A stretch of DNA of 45,574 bases, taken from the NCBI GenBank assembly GCA_004151065.3, contig NWUY0304846117.1:1-45574 (forward strand), in the 5' to 3' direction. The position numbers were made by a program, and so were the translations under genes. Shown here piece after piece: positions 8,942 to 18,740 of the stretch. The notes under the pieces are model-generated. The model was not told the origin of the DNA. It did no database searches and was given only the letters and a program-made list of their open reading frames with translations. The stretch comes from Larix sibirica (taxonomy: Eukaryota > Streptophyta > Pinopsida > Pinales > Pinaceae). How positions within the stretch are numbered: position 1 is the stretch's first letter; each line of letters opens with the position of its first letter.

Positions 8942-9654
8942 ATTGAATAATAGGATTGGTTAAATAATTATTTTATACTTATTACTACTAAATGTGGAAC
9001 TATTCAAATTCCCATAATAATTATACTCAACCCATGCTTCCATAACTACGTGAGAGCACTTTACCACCAACCTATTACATGCATTATTCAATGATTGGTT
9101 TTAATAAGGCAAAGAAAGTATAGAGCTTATTTAAAGCACATGGTGGAAAAATAGATGAGTGGCTGACACTTGGCAAAAGAGTATTTACTTTCGGTAAGAA
9201 TTCAATTTATATAGGACACAAAAGAAGCTGAGCGTAAGCGAATAAGCTATTATTCATTATATCTATGTAATATTTCCATTTATTGGAAAGGAAGATGCAC
9301 TAATAACACAGGATAAGAGGACAACGTTGTTAAGGCCACTAACTGCACGAGCCCTTATTGCATTATATACGTGCGTATCCACAGGGATAGATCCCTACTA
9401 AATTTCCCAAAGAACTCAAACATGCTAGATCAAAATAGTCAAAGGAACTCACCTTGCTACAAGATTGTAGTCAGAATAATGTAATGAGGTGAATGGAATG
9501 TGTGGTGGGGAAGATGAAAAGTGCGTGAAGTTCAAAAGAAGTGTAGCCATATCATGATGTGAAGACTCCATGTAGTGTATGAGAGTAATTGAGACATACA
9601 ACAGTTTCATTATAAGTCTTTAGTAGGAAAGACTCAATAGAGTTTGGAAAAAAC
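8942..9654. other. AT-rich flank downstream of the gypsy integrase remnant
   Basis: The stretch is visibly more AT-rich than its surroundings and free of the local word families. It lies directly 3' of the minus-strand integrase remnant, where the 3' non-coding region and LTR of the element would be expected. I cannot identify LTR ends (TG..CA) or a polypurine tract with confidence. The family-unrelated RepB-like word GCATTATATACGTGCG lies at 9360-9375. Confidence 0.45.
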
Positions 9655-10800
9655 ACTCCTATAAACATGGAACTTACGCAAATGCATAACATTCACAGTA
9701 AAGTTTAGGGGTTATCCCTAAAGACTGGATAAATGAAATGCCTTGAACCCATAGTCTTCCATAATGATATATAGACCCAACCAATTTTGTTTCAACTTTA
9801 CCTGGGATTATCAATTAAGAGAGGTCTTATAGTTTATTCGAAGAACCAAGTCTCCAACATAAAAGCTATGAAAGATTATGTGCTTGTTGTAGGCATGGGC
9901 CATGCACTTTTGGTAAATACGGATATGCTCCAAAACACATAGGAATTTCTCATCTAATAACTCGAGCTTAACGGTGTTATGGTCCTCATCTAATATTACA
10001 TCGCGAAGGGAGACTCTGAGAGAGGGAACTAGAAACTATAATAGAAAAAACACTTTGATTCCATAGACTAAAGAAAAAGGGGTAGCCCAACTAAAGTATG
10101 TACAGAAGTATGATAAGCCTACAAGGCTTGGTACAGTTGAACGTGTCAGTATCACCTTAAATACATGATTGTGCAATTAAGAATGTGCAATAGGATTTTG
10201 TTGATCACTTCAGCTTGACCATTACCTTTAGGATAGTAAGAAGAGGAGAACTTCTGATGAGTTATGTGGTTTTTTGTCATAAGCTCTTTGATTGGGAAGG
10301 AATGGATTCTGAAATAGTTAGTAGCTTTAATTAGAAACTTGTGGCCATAAGAGGATGAGGGAGAGATGGCTTCAACGATATCTAAACCCCATATGGAGAA
10401 AGGCTAGGGTGACTCAATGGGGACTAGTTTACACAATAGAGCAAGAACTAGGTTTGCATGCTTTTTGGCATACAACATGAGTGACAAATTTACGGATGTA
10501 TTCCCGCATGGTGGGCTAATAATAGCCCATTCAGAGGAGCTTGAGATGGGTGTCTTGTACACTAAAATAATTGCTCTAAATGCCAGTGTGTGTCTCATCG
10601 ATGAGGTTATCTAACTGGGAGGAGTCAATGCAACAGAGCATGACTCCATCAAAGCTTTTCTTGAAGAAAAGGCTGCCTATAAGGGCATAACGAGTAGATG
10701 CATGAGCAAATAACTTCCTAGTAGACTTAGGAGCATGCTTAGGGAACTTGCCAGTAGTGAGGTACGACAGAATATCTACATACCAAGGGCGAGAGAGCTA
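9655..10800 (-). pseudogene. Ty3/gypsy integrase remnant (pol fragment), internally deleted
   Basis: Read on the minus strand, broken frames carry integrase landmarks in the correct order. First comes RPWYVDILSYL with a following SFDGVMLCCIDSSQ stretch (region before and across the zinc-binding part, 10798-10570). Then comes GLDIVEAISPSSSYGHKF, with the first catalytic Asp codon at 10380-10382. Then SSSYYPKGNGQAE carries the catalytic Glu codon at 10209-10211. A SLRVSLRDVILDE segment follows, then GDLVLR, and a C-terminal NWLGLYIIMEDYG..NVMHLRKFHV end near 9660. The element type resembles the Tat/Athila side of plant Ty3/gypsy. Many stops and frameshifts are present. The Asp-to-Glu spacing is only about 57 codons, and no DNG motif (second catalytic Asp) is visible, so that segment is deleted. 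The HHCC zinc ligands are largely lost. It is a dead insertion, probably nuclear in origin if the window is mitochondrial. Confidence 0.9.
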
Positions 10801-11495
10801 AGGATAATATGATAAAGACTTACCCATAGAGTCTTGAAAGGATAAAAAAAAAGAATAAGCATAATAGGAACATGTGCATATTAGAAAGAGGGAGCCCCAG
10901 ATAGTGGGCCCCGGCGAACAGATCTTATGATGATAGAGAGATCCAGGAAAGTCCTGACAAAGCCGGTGTTATACCCATTTGACCAAGTTCCCTAAGTTCA
11001 GATATCCAGGATTTCTCCTTCCGTTCGCGTAGCGGAGATGGGAAAGCAGTAGAGAGACTTAGACTTTAATCCTACAAGCCGCCACTTACCTCGTTATGCT
11101 GCTTCCTGCCTGATTGGAATAAAGGAAGGCGAAGCCCTTTAAATGCTCTAATTTATTGACTTGCCTACATCAAAGTGCAATTTGCAATTGAAATACCCGG
11201 TGGTGGAATCATACTCCGACCCCTTACCAACAAGGGTTATATAGATATCAAATCACATTTAAGGACGTTTCTCGGATCGATCGGAACTAATCCCACCCAA
11301 CATACCAAACCCGCCGCTACCTCGTTATGCTTGCTTCCCCCTTGCCTTATATCACCTTCAAGGCATGAAATCAGCGATTTGGCTCAATAAAAACGATAGT
11401 TTTATACCCCGGTTACTCTAAGGGAACCTTTACAAACGAAACCAAACACGCATTCCCTTGCTCCCCCGATTCTGGATGACCTAGCGGGATGGCTG
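10801..11495. other. Unassigned stretch
   Basis: It lies upstream of the integrase remnant on the minus strand, but RNase H or reverse transcriptase motifs are not visible, so the element was truncated near 10800. CGCTACCTCGTTATGCTTGC (11314 region) repeats CACTTACCTCGTTATGCTGC (11085 region), a short direct repeat about 230 bp apart. A 71-codon frame at 11175-11390 is unassigned. Confidence 0.5.
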
Positions 11496-11618
11496 GGTGG
11501 ATGGATGGATGGTAGTCAAGTAGCCAAGGACTTTCTCGTAGCTCCCCTTGCTCCCCATGCATGCTCTCTGCTGGATAACATGAAAGCTGCTGGATGGATG
11601 GTAGTTTCAAGTAGCCAA
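11496..11618 (+). repeat. Direct repeat TGGATGGATGGTAGT..CAAGTAGCCA
   Basis: GGTGGATGGATGGATGGTAG, then TCAAGTAGCCA, at 11496-11527 recurs as CTGGATGGATGGTAGTTTCA, then AGTAGCCA, at 11590-11618. The copies are about 90 bp apart, with CTTGCTCCCC and CTGCTGGAT words between. TGGATGG words also occur at 13086 and 41058. Confidence 0.7.
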
Positions 11619-11627
11619 ATATCCAAG

Positions 11628-11712
11628 CCCAGCAATGACCGGCTGCTTACCAATGATTGGCTATTGATACTATGACCGGCCGGCAATGATAAAAGGGCAA
11701 TGAGCTATTCCA
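11628..11712 (+). repeat. Word family C block
   Basis: AGCAATGACCGGCTGCTTAC, CAATGATTGGCTATTG, TATGACCGGCCGGCAATGAT and GGGCAATGAGC: four degenerate units of about 20 bp. Confidence 0.6.
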
Positions 11713-13030
11713 GTTCATAGGGCTTACTCGTTTTAAATGACCGGATTGGATTCGAAATCAAAGAGTCAATTGAAAGGAAACCTACGAAAGAAAGGAGTCA
11801 ATAAAAAGGATACCGGAATCAATCAAGAGAGTATATCTATCTATCTCTATAAAGGCAGGCCAGTCAGAGGTCAATGGTTAAATGGGGTTTGAATCCCTTT
11901 GTACCAAAACACCCCGGTCAGCTGAATAACCGGTTAGGCAATCATGCGGGGACCTTAGGCGAATTAAGATACCTCCCCAGGGCGGATTAACCTGTAACTC
12001 TCAGACCAGGTGGTTGCTTTGGCCATCAATCAATCTTATAGGGAGGGTTAGAAGCCCAAAGGAGTTTCGTAATCATGCTCCTGACCTGAACTTTGAGATT
12101 TATCCGTCTTGCTAAGGCTTGGCCTGGGAATTAATGAATGCCCTAGTCACGGCTAACCGGACTCACCGCTCAAATTAATGCCTTCCTCCGTATGGGCGTA
12201 AACAGAGTTGCCCTTCCGCAGAATCGTTACTTGATGAGGGTGTGGGCATCCCTATTTACTTTTGTACCTAAGTAATACTTAGTATTTTGCTGTTCCATTA
12301 CTCTAAGGCGAGGCGAATCATTGGTACTCAAATAATTGATCGGCAGTTTCGGAATATCTGTAGACAAGGTAGCTTTTATAGAATCCCAGGTCGGCTGAAT
12401 AACCTGTAGCGGACCGGTCGCGGAACATTTTGTAATGCTAAGGTTAACCTTTCTTTCATCAGCAGCCTACTTTATGAATGGAAGGGAAGTCCCACAGGAA
12501 AGGAAACACTCACCAGTCGTTGGTTAGATCCTCCTTACCTTGGGAACTACTCCCATAACCTTTAGCAGATCTCATTTCACTGCCGAATTTAGTCTATATA
12601 GTCAGCCAGAACTGATTAGACACGGACGGGCGGGACGGTTGGATTATCGAGTCCACGAAGACCTTCTTTCGTAGCTAGCTTCTCTTCCTCCCCCCACACT
12701 ATCGCTGGATTACACGGGCGGGCCTTTACCGGTATTTCAAAATACTATTTCTTTTTTATTTCATCTCGGGTCGAGGAACGTTTAGTTCTCGCCCCCAAAA
12801 GGGGGAGGAGCAAAGCCTTCTTTTTTACATTACTTAGGAATCTGCTTTTGGTTTATTACGTTTATAATAATAATAACATTTATTAACCTGATTTACCTTC
12901 TTTGTTGCATGACCCAACAGAGCAAGGAGAATAAGTGTTTTCTTCATCCACGAACTTACACTAAGTGACTTATTCTTTATTGTAAATTCCCCAAATACTT
13001 TTAGTAGCTGCTTCCTTTGCTCTCCCCATT
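11713..13030. other. Unassigned stretch with short repeats and a small hairpin
   Basis: No gene recognised. GTC(A/G)GCTGAATAACC occurs at about 11917 and 12391. The sequence CCCCCAAAAGGGGG at 12792-12805 can form a 5-bp hairpin with a 4-base loop. It follows GTCGAGGAACG and precedes a T-rich tract, but the stem is too short to call a terminator. Plant mitochondria also do not depend on such terminators. Confidence 0.5.
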
Positions 13031-13073
13031 AGAGATGGAATGGTGACAGGATAGAGATGGAATGGTGACAGGA
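13031..13073 (+). repeat. Exact 22-bp tandem duplication
   Basis: AGAGATGGAATGGTGACAGG plus AT is present twice in tandem (13031-13052, 13053-13073), with one terminal mismatch. It is recent in appearance. Confidence 0.85.
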
Positions 13074-13304
13074 CGGAGCTGGGTAGATGGATGGGATGGA
13101 GGGCAGGATTCTCACCTTACCCTTCTATTACGAATGCCGGAACCCTATGATGATGGAGTTACTTTTTCCCACCCTTTCATTAAACCAGCAATAGATTTAG
13201 GGAACAGTCTCAGGAGAAGCCACTTACTTTTTTTATACCACCCACCCGCAAGACTGTCCAATTGGGCCCTCCTATAAGAATCTATTCCGTTTACCCCACC
13301 CCCA

Positions 13305-13480
13305 CCAATGTTAAAGGCGTCTTCATTGGCAGTAGTACCAGCACCAGGCCTAGCTATTGATTCCGTTGACCAAGATGCTCCAGTTGATGAATTAGTTTAA
13401 GCTCCAGTACCAGAACTAGTCATAGCTTCCCCTCGCTCTGTTATAATACCACCATTGGTAGCTTCGGTAGCAGATCTTAT
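13305..13480 (-). repeat. Triplet-patterned array family (GGAAYTGNT), diverged member
   Basis: On the plus strand, words such as GCAGTAGTACCAGCACCAGG, GATGCTCCAGTTGATG and GCTCCAGTACCAGAACTAG show CCA/GCA/GTA triplets alternating with variable ones. On the minus strand these read as CTGGTGCTGG-type words. It is more diverged than the arrays at 22030 and 42630 and has no sustained frame. Confidence 0.45.
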
Positions 13481-14439
13481 ATAATACCATAGTCAGAGCA
13501 GCACTATAGATCGTAGTTGCTTAACAAATTGCACCTGATTAATCGTAGTCATTGCAGCGGATGGCATCCAGCACTGATGCGCTGAGATCGATCGTCAAGC
13601 AAGCACCGAGACCCTAGCCTGGGGACCTAACCTGGATACCTTGCCATTGGGAAATAAGCCTAGCCAGGGGAACTCTAATCCGCTACAATCCGCATATAAG
13701 TTAAGTTTACAGCTATTAAGGCAGTCTCCTCTATGGGCTAGTAGTAAGGCTAAAGGCACGTGGACCTTTACTCCGCTGCTAATACAATGGAAAGAGATAG
13801 GAAGAGGGTAATTTATAGCTGTAATAATTATTTCATTCCATATTTACACAATAGAGATATAGACTCTATAGATATGGATCCCATCCCCTGTAGTGTAATA
13901 ACTACTATAGAGTAGTTTCCGTAAGCTATACACTATACTTGCCTTTAGTCCAACTACCCTTATAGAGTAAGTCCCATGGCAGCCTTATTAATTTAATAGA
14001 GGACCCTCTCTTAGTCCATGCATTAAGAAGTTCCCCATGTATACACTAAACTATCCTTTCTCTATTATAACCCACCAGACAACATTGAGTTCTCAATGGC
14101 CTCAGGTTCGGTCAGCGGGGCAGGCACAAATAAGTTTGATTTCACAATGTGAGACTTGATCTCTATCAATTCGATATACATATGATACTCGCATATATAC
14201 GTTTACTTTTTTCATTTGAGGCTATCCTTACCCGATAGAAGGAGAGAAGTAAGGTATTCCCCACCAGACGAGATAGCGATTGAGGTCACCACTCGACTGA
14301 GGTACGAAGGAGAGGCCCTACGGGTCAACGATCCACCGAATTAACGTACATACATAACTATTTGAACGCGAGTATCGCAATGCAGCTAGCTGGACCCAAC
14401 GGTTAGTAAGTTTACCTTGTGGTGGCAATATTATATACG
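13481..14439. other. Unassigned stretch with a RepC fragment
   Basis: No gene recognised. AT-rich TATAGA/TAGAGT words are frequent between 13840 and 13970. ACTCGACTGAGGTACGAAGG, then AGAGGCCC, at 14291-14315 matches the central RepC words (CTCGACTGA, GAGGTACGAAGGTGAGG). Confidence 0.5.
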
Positions 14440-15060
14440 GTAAGGTGAAGGGGAGTATATTTATATCTCATTAAGAGGATTCAGTGATCATAGAAAACTT
14501 AGTATAATAAGGGAAAGGCTTACACTCTCTACAGCTTCACTCTATGGCTTGTCTCTAGAGCTAGTACCGGGGAGACCTTTCAAAATACTTTCCCTAGTTA
14601 GACAGATTTTACTGCTAATTAGAAAGAGAGAAGCTACCTTTCACAAAGAATGGAGACCTTTAAGAAAGTACTCTATCTTTTCAGATTGAACGGAAGCACT
14701 ACAGAGAGAGATAAGTTATATACAGCTTATGCACTACAGCTTAGCTCAAGCTAAAGAGAAGAACTAAAGCTATCACTACAGCCTATACAGCTTTCATCGA
14801 ACTGATTAAACTATTTAGAACTACGGAGAATAATAACTAATGACAGTTGAAGTTTAGCTTTCACTTACCTACTAGTCATTACAGCTTTAACTCTTATTAA
14901 GTAAGGCTTGAACAAGGCGGGCACACTAAAGGCTAATAAGAATGGAAGGCTTTTTAACTAACTCTAAGCAGGCTTGATAAAGGCGGCAACTATTGATAGT
15001 GATACAGCTTAAGGAAGTAGAGCTACAGCTTCAGTACAAAATACCGGAAGCAGAAGTGAG
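14440..15060 (+). repeat. AGCTT/ACAGCT-rich degenerate block
   Basis: CTACAGCTT, TACAGCTTA, AAGCTATCACTACAGCC, AGTAAGGCTTG and GCTTGA(A/T)(A/C)AAGGCGG recur at irregular 15-40 bp spacing. Similar vocabulary occurs at 18480-18740 (TAAGCTGTAGTCC, AGCTTTAGTT) and 35236-35470 (GATACAGCTA). Stops in all frames show it is not coding. Confidence 0.5.
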
Positions 15061-15099
15061 AAAGGAGGGGAAGTCTCATTTATATAGATTTGACAGGGC

Positions 15100-15545
15100 T
15101 ATTCTTGTCACCAGCGCTCGTCTTAAGGGCTCATCATTCACCAACGCTCCTCATATTTACTGGGGCTCCTAAAAAAACCAGGGCTATTTCACACCTGGCT
15201 ATTTAAACCAAGCTCTTTCTACAGCGCTCTTCCTTTCTACAGCAGCTGTTGTGAGCTAAGGTTCAAAATAAGTAAGCATACTTAAAGCAGACTGAGCAAC
15301 TGGTCAATTTGAAAGTGAAAGGGTAGCCTAGACCTATCTCTCGGCAGACCTTCCCTGGATGGCTTCTCCTCTGTGAACCTGGCCTTATAGAAAGGTGAAA
15401 GGCTAAGGCCCCACAGGCTCTTGGCTTCAGGCTTGTGGACTTGGTGTTTAAGGGTAAAGGCCTATATCTGTGGGACTTGGTGATTAAGGCATTTACAGGT
15501 AAAGGCCTATATCTGTGGGGCTTGGCTTATTGGGTTATTGGTGAT
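15100..15545 (+). repeat. Word family F block with a 45-bp period direct repeat
   Basis: After CCAGCGCTC/CCAACGCTCC words (15110-15250), the block continues with GGTGAAAGGCTAAGGCC, GGCTTCAGGCTTGTGG and related words. GGTAAAGGCCTATATCTGTG plus GG occurs at 15453-15474 and 15498-15519, both followed by a CTTGG word, period 45 bp. The 68-codon frame over it is repeat-derived. Confidence 0.65.
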
Positions 15546-15872
15546 TTGAGACTCCCGGTTGGCAGAATAAAATCATCCAGGCTCCTCAATCTAACTCGAT
15601 CGGCCTATGCTCCCCGAATGGTGAATCATCAACGTAAGTAAGAGTATTGTGGGTTAGACTTATCTGGCTCCTTCCTGGTTATCCTTTGGTACGAAATATG
15701 GAAATTATGGGTACGAAATATGAATGAGTATGAAGGGGACGTGATATTAGAGCTAATTAGTCTGTCAGTGAATGATGTGGACGTGATAGTGTTTGGTGGG
15801 AACGCATTCTCTCGTAAGATGGGGCAGTTGGTTTTCGGAATATGTTATAAAGTGAATCAATAAATTAAATCA
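15546..15872. other. Unassigned stretch with a 22-bp period repeat
   Basis: GGTACGAAATATG occurs at 15688-15700 and 15710-15722. Words GACGTGATA occur at 15738 and 15779. No gene recognised. Confidence 0.5.
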
Positions 15873-16069
15873 ATGCCTTTCCCGGAAGACATCTCCTCGA
15901 CGCACCAACGCGTATACGTCTGTCCAATTGGCCCTCCCTCCTATAATCCATTCATTATTGCTAAATCGATCAATCAATCACTATCTGGGCAACACGCACC
16001 ACTTCCCTTACAGGCATTCCCTTCCAAGCCTTTTTTTACTCTGTGTCTGTCGATGATCCTATCCTCTCC
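15873..16069 (+). repeat. Upstream flank of RepA copy 5, partly shared with 13240
   Basis: CTGTCCAATTGGCCCTCCCT, then CCTATAA, at 15919-15945 matches CTGTCCAATTGGGCCCTCCT, then ATAA, at 13253-13276. The shared segment may be the left end of a longer element or an independent repeat. The 76-codon frame here runs into RepA and is not believed to be a gene. Confidence 0.5.
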
Positions 16070-16162
16070 GGGTGCATTGTCAGTAATGATGCCTGCATCC
16101 TAATCATAGCATCCATTCTATCTAGGTAGTAACGTGTGTTCCGTACCCGTAAATGAGTTGTA
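16070..16162 (+). repeat. RepA dispersed repeat, copy 5
   Basis: GGTGCATTGTCAGTAATGAT, then GCATCCTAATCATAGCATCC, then ATCTAGGTAGTAACG, then GTGTTCCGTACCCGTAAATG. It is collinear with the copy at 8184, with a small insertion in the left half. The tail module (16281) and word family D follow. Confidence 0.7.
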
Positions 16163-16280
16163 GGGCTTAGGGTATAGGGCGTAGGTATATTTGTAGGGTC
16201 AAGTGTAGATCACAAGGGGATATTATATTAGCCCTCTCTGGGTGAGATTGGCTCATATTGGTAGTTATATAAATTCAAAT

Positions 16281-16460
16281 ATAGATAAATATAGATAAAG
16301 CTAAGCATGTACATAAACACTTGGATCGCCACCTACTTGGATTTACACCTACCTGGCATCAATTGGATCTCCTACCGGCATTTACACCTTCATCTCCTCC
16401 CGCCATTTCATGTATCGACTGTTGTATCGACTGGATCCACACCTGGGATGTAGTAGCAGG
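16281..16460 (+). repeat. RepA tail module plus word family D block
   Basis: ATAGATAAAGCTAAGCATGT, then ACATAAACACTTGGATC, matches 5561-5610. ACCTGGCATCAATTGGATC, CTACCGGCATTTACACC and TCGACTGGATCCACACCTGG are family D units. The 71-codon frame at 16321-16536 lies entirely on repeat sequence. Confidence 0.6.
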
Positions 16461-16466
16461 AATCAG

Positions 16467-16566
16467 TTTGCATTATCTATGTTATAATGATCCATGTGCT
16501 TATAAACTTTCCATATGTGTGATCATCATTCATTAGCATTCAGCTCCTCTAATTTCGTCTAAACAT
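16467..16566 (+). repeat. Repeat module paired with 5072-5160
   Basis: GCATTATCTATGTTATAATG, then GTGCTTATAAAC, then TGATCATCATTCATTAGCAT, then CAGCTCCTCT corresponds word for word to 5072-5160. A weak RepA (CATAAGTAACGATC..CCCATTGTTCCGAACCGTCG, 16563-16604) follows immediately, giving the order module-RepA seen also at 5072-5460. Confidence 0.6.
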
Positions 16567-16610
16567 AAGTAACGATCTTCATTCCCATTGTTCCGAACCG
16601 TCGTTAAGCA
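16563..16610 (+). repeat. RepA dispersed repeat, copy 6 (weak)
   Basis: ACATAAGTAACGATCTTCAT, then TCCCATTGTTCCGAACCGTC, then GTTAAG resembles copy 1 (CGTAAGTAATGCC..TTCATT..TCCCATTGTTCCGTATCG), with the middle deleted. Confidence 0.5.
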
Positions 16611-17700
16611 CTTACCCTTGTGAAAACTTTATATGTCCATCTATCCCCGATTTTATATTATTCATTATTAACAATGTTATCCGCTCATATATTGATGATT
16701 TTCATTCTATCTTAAATGATTTTGGGTTTATCAGGTCGTGATCCACTAGCAGTTAATTCGAAAGTAAGTAAGCAGCATTAGATCCAACAGCAGCAGGCAG
16801 TAAATGGGTCAAGCTGGAGAGCCCGCAGGTATAAATTTCCATAATTCATCTATATAACAAATAAATATTCAACTTTGGATAGATAGGTCTGAACATCTGT
16901 CTTCCCTGGTCGCTCCTTACGTCTGGGTATCCATCCGTCCTGACTTTATCTCCAAAAGATGATGGATCTGTCTCTCCTTGATTTCCCAACTATGTAGGCG
17001 GTCGATCAATAAATAAATAAAGTGCGGGATAAACCCAACCAAAAGATGGAGCAGTATCTCTTTCCTTGTCTCTATTATCTAATATGGGTGTGCCTGCCTG
17101 TTTCTTATACTGTATTTTTCAACCTCTACTCAAAGTGGAATAAACTTATATAACGATGTGTATATCCGTAGGTATTGGTGGGCTGTTTATCCGGGTCGCA
17201 AGGTCAAGGAGGTAGAGAGAAGCAGTAAAGAGAAAAGATATCAGGCAAGGCAGTATAATCAATCACCAATATGGAAGTAGGCTAGCCAGATGGAACTGAG
17301 CTGTTGGGGCATAAGGATAGCTTCTATTGTACCAGCAGGGTGTGAATTGGTTGAATTGCTAACCAAGGGTGTAGGGTAAAGAGAGAGTTATTAGTAGCTC
17401 ACCTAGGGCCAAGGAGGCTGATGCAACTAAAGGCTAATGCAATAAGACAAATATACTAATTGGTAACCCACCTCCACCTCACACTACGTGGGGCTAGTCA
17501 CCCATGGGCCTGCCCAACCTCATCAAAAACAAAGTGATTAAATAGAAATAAATCAAACAGATGGGTCTAAAGGGTTCCAGAGAGCATATCAATAATGTGT
17601 GTAAGAACTGAGAGCGTAATGGGGGATTCCGGAAGGCAAAGACTAGCACGCTTATTCAGCAATTCGTGGCACCAAAATAAGGTTCTAATCTAATATATAA
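16611..17700. other. Unassigned stretch
   Basis: No gene, RNA or strong repeat recognised. GAGAG/AGCAGTA-type words around 17210-17290 and 34240-34300 share CAATCACCAATATGGAAG..A and ATCAATTACCAATATGGAGG, and the word AAGGCAGGCAGGATC against AGGCAAGGCAGTATAATC. This suggests one more dispersed repeat pair at about 17238-17275 and 34233-34266. Confidence 0.5.
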
Positions 17701-17800
17701 ACGCTCTAAAAGGGGTATAGTTTATAGCGAATAAAATCCAGTTTTTGGTAAGCGGAGCTATCGCCCCGACCCAAGGAGGGCGAGGTTCTAGGTATCCTGG
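17701..17800 (+). repeat. RepC dispersed repeat, copy 4
   Basis: ACGCTCTAAAAGGGGTATAG, then TTTATAGCGAATAAAATCCA, then GTTTTTGG, then AGCTATCGCCCCGACC, then AAGGAGGGCGAGGTTC. The AATAAAATCCAGTTT word matches copy 1 (AGAAAATCCAGTTT) and 38575 (AAGATTTCCAGTTT). Confidence 0.6.
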
Positions 17801-17949
17801 TTAGGTATCCTCTCTAGTCTTCAACCGTCCGTGGTACCGCCCTTGTCTCTCAAAAACTACCCCGAAAGTGAATTGAGGTATAAAGTATATAACGAGATCA
17901 ACTTGTGCTTCTTCATTAAACATGCACTGGGCCTTCAACTCGGGACCAT

Positions 17950-18250
17950 ATCATAATGACTACCACTTGTCTATCGGCTGATATGACGACTGTAAATGCG
18001 CTCTTGGCAATGATCATCCTGTAAAAGCCCCTTATCTGTGTTAACCTAGTAGGAATGACCAGTGAGTAATGCTGGGCTATTGCGGTTCACAGAAGGCAAC
18101 ATAACAGGAACCATGGAGTCAATTAATTTAAAGCATCCACATTGGTTCGCAAACAGAAAAGAAGAAATAGAAACCTGTCATCGATTAATCAACTCTTAGA
18201 GCTAGTACCGGGAGTTCTGCCATAGAGTATAAACACCTGGATCGACTATG
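17950..18250 (+). repeat. Word family C then D block
   Basis: CGGCTGATATGACGACTGTA, TTGGCAATGATCATCCTGTA and GGAATGACCAGTGAGTAATG are family C. GAGTATAAACACCTGGATCG, then ACTATGAGG, near 18217-18245 is family D and shares the TAAACAC..GGATCGAC hinge with the RepA tail. A RepC-like GCGCCCTAAAATGG, AATAATAAAATCTG follows at 18271-18300. Confidence 0.5.
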
Positions 18251-18479
18251 AGGAGCTATCATAGATAAACGCGCCCTAAAATGGTTAAGTAATAATAAAA
18301 TCTGCTTTTGATGGATCCATATGTTCGTGACAAACATGGATCAATGTCTTAATGCCGGCATCCCGGCGCTTAGATAAACTTCATTAAAGGCATAGTTCAG
18401 TAATAAAGTAAATTACTTTAATATCCCGATGATGGAGATAATAATATATTTTTGAACCTCCCCAAGACAGGATATTTTA

Positions 18480-18740
18480 TAAGCTAAGATTTAGTGAATG
18501 AGTCTGTTTTTGAGATATCCCATGCCTATTGGACTGCTGGACTAGCTTCAGAGTGTGCTCTATGAATAACTAGCTTTAAGTGTTATCTATTATTTATGTA
18601 GTCCCATGCCTTAAGCTGTAGTCCGTGGCAAGAAGCTTAATATAAGAAGAGAGCCTTAGTCTATAAGCTGCATGGATACTGCTTAGATAGCCTTAGATTA
18701 GCTGAGCTAAGCATGCCTCTATCTTTAGTTATTTAGCTTT
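18480..18740 (+). repeat. AGCTT/TTAAGCTG-rich degenerate block
   Basis: TAAGCTAAGATTTAG, CTAGCTTTAAGTG, CTTAAGCTGTAGTCC, AAGCTTAATATAAG, TAAGCTGCATGG, CTGAGCTAAGC and AGCTTTAGTT recur irregularly. The vocabulary is the same as at 14440-15060. Confidence 0.45.

Noticed and set aside
12792-12805. CCCCCAAAAGGGGG hairpin as a terminator
   Set aside because: The stem is only 5 bp, no gene lies upstream, and plant organelles do not rely on such terminators.
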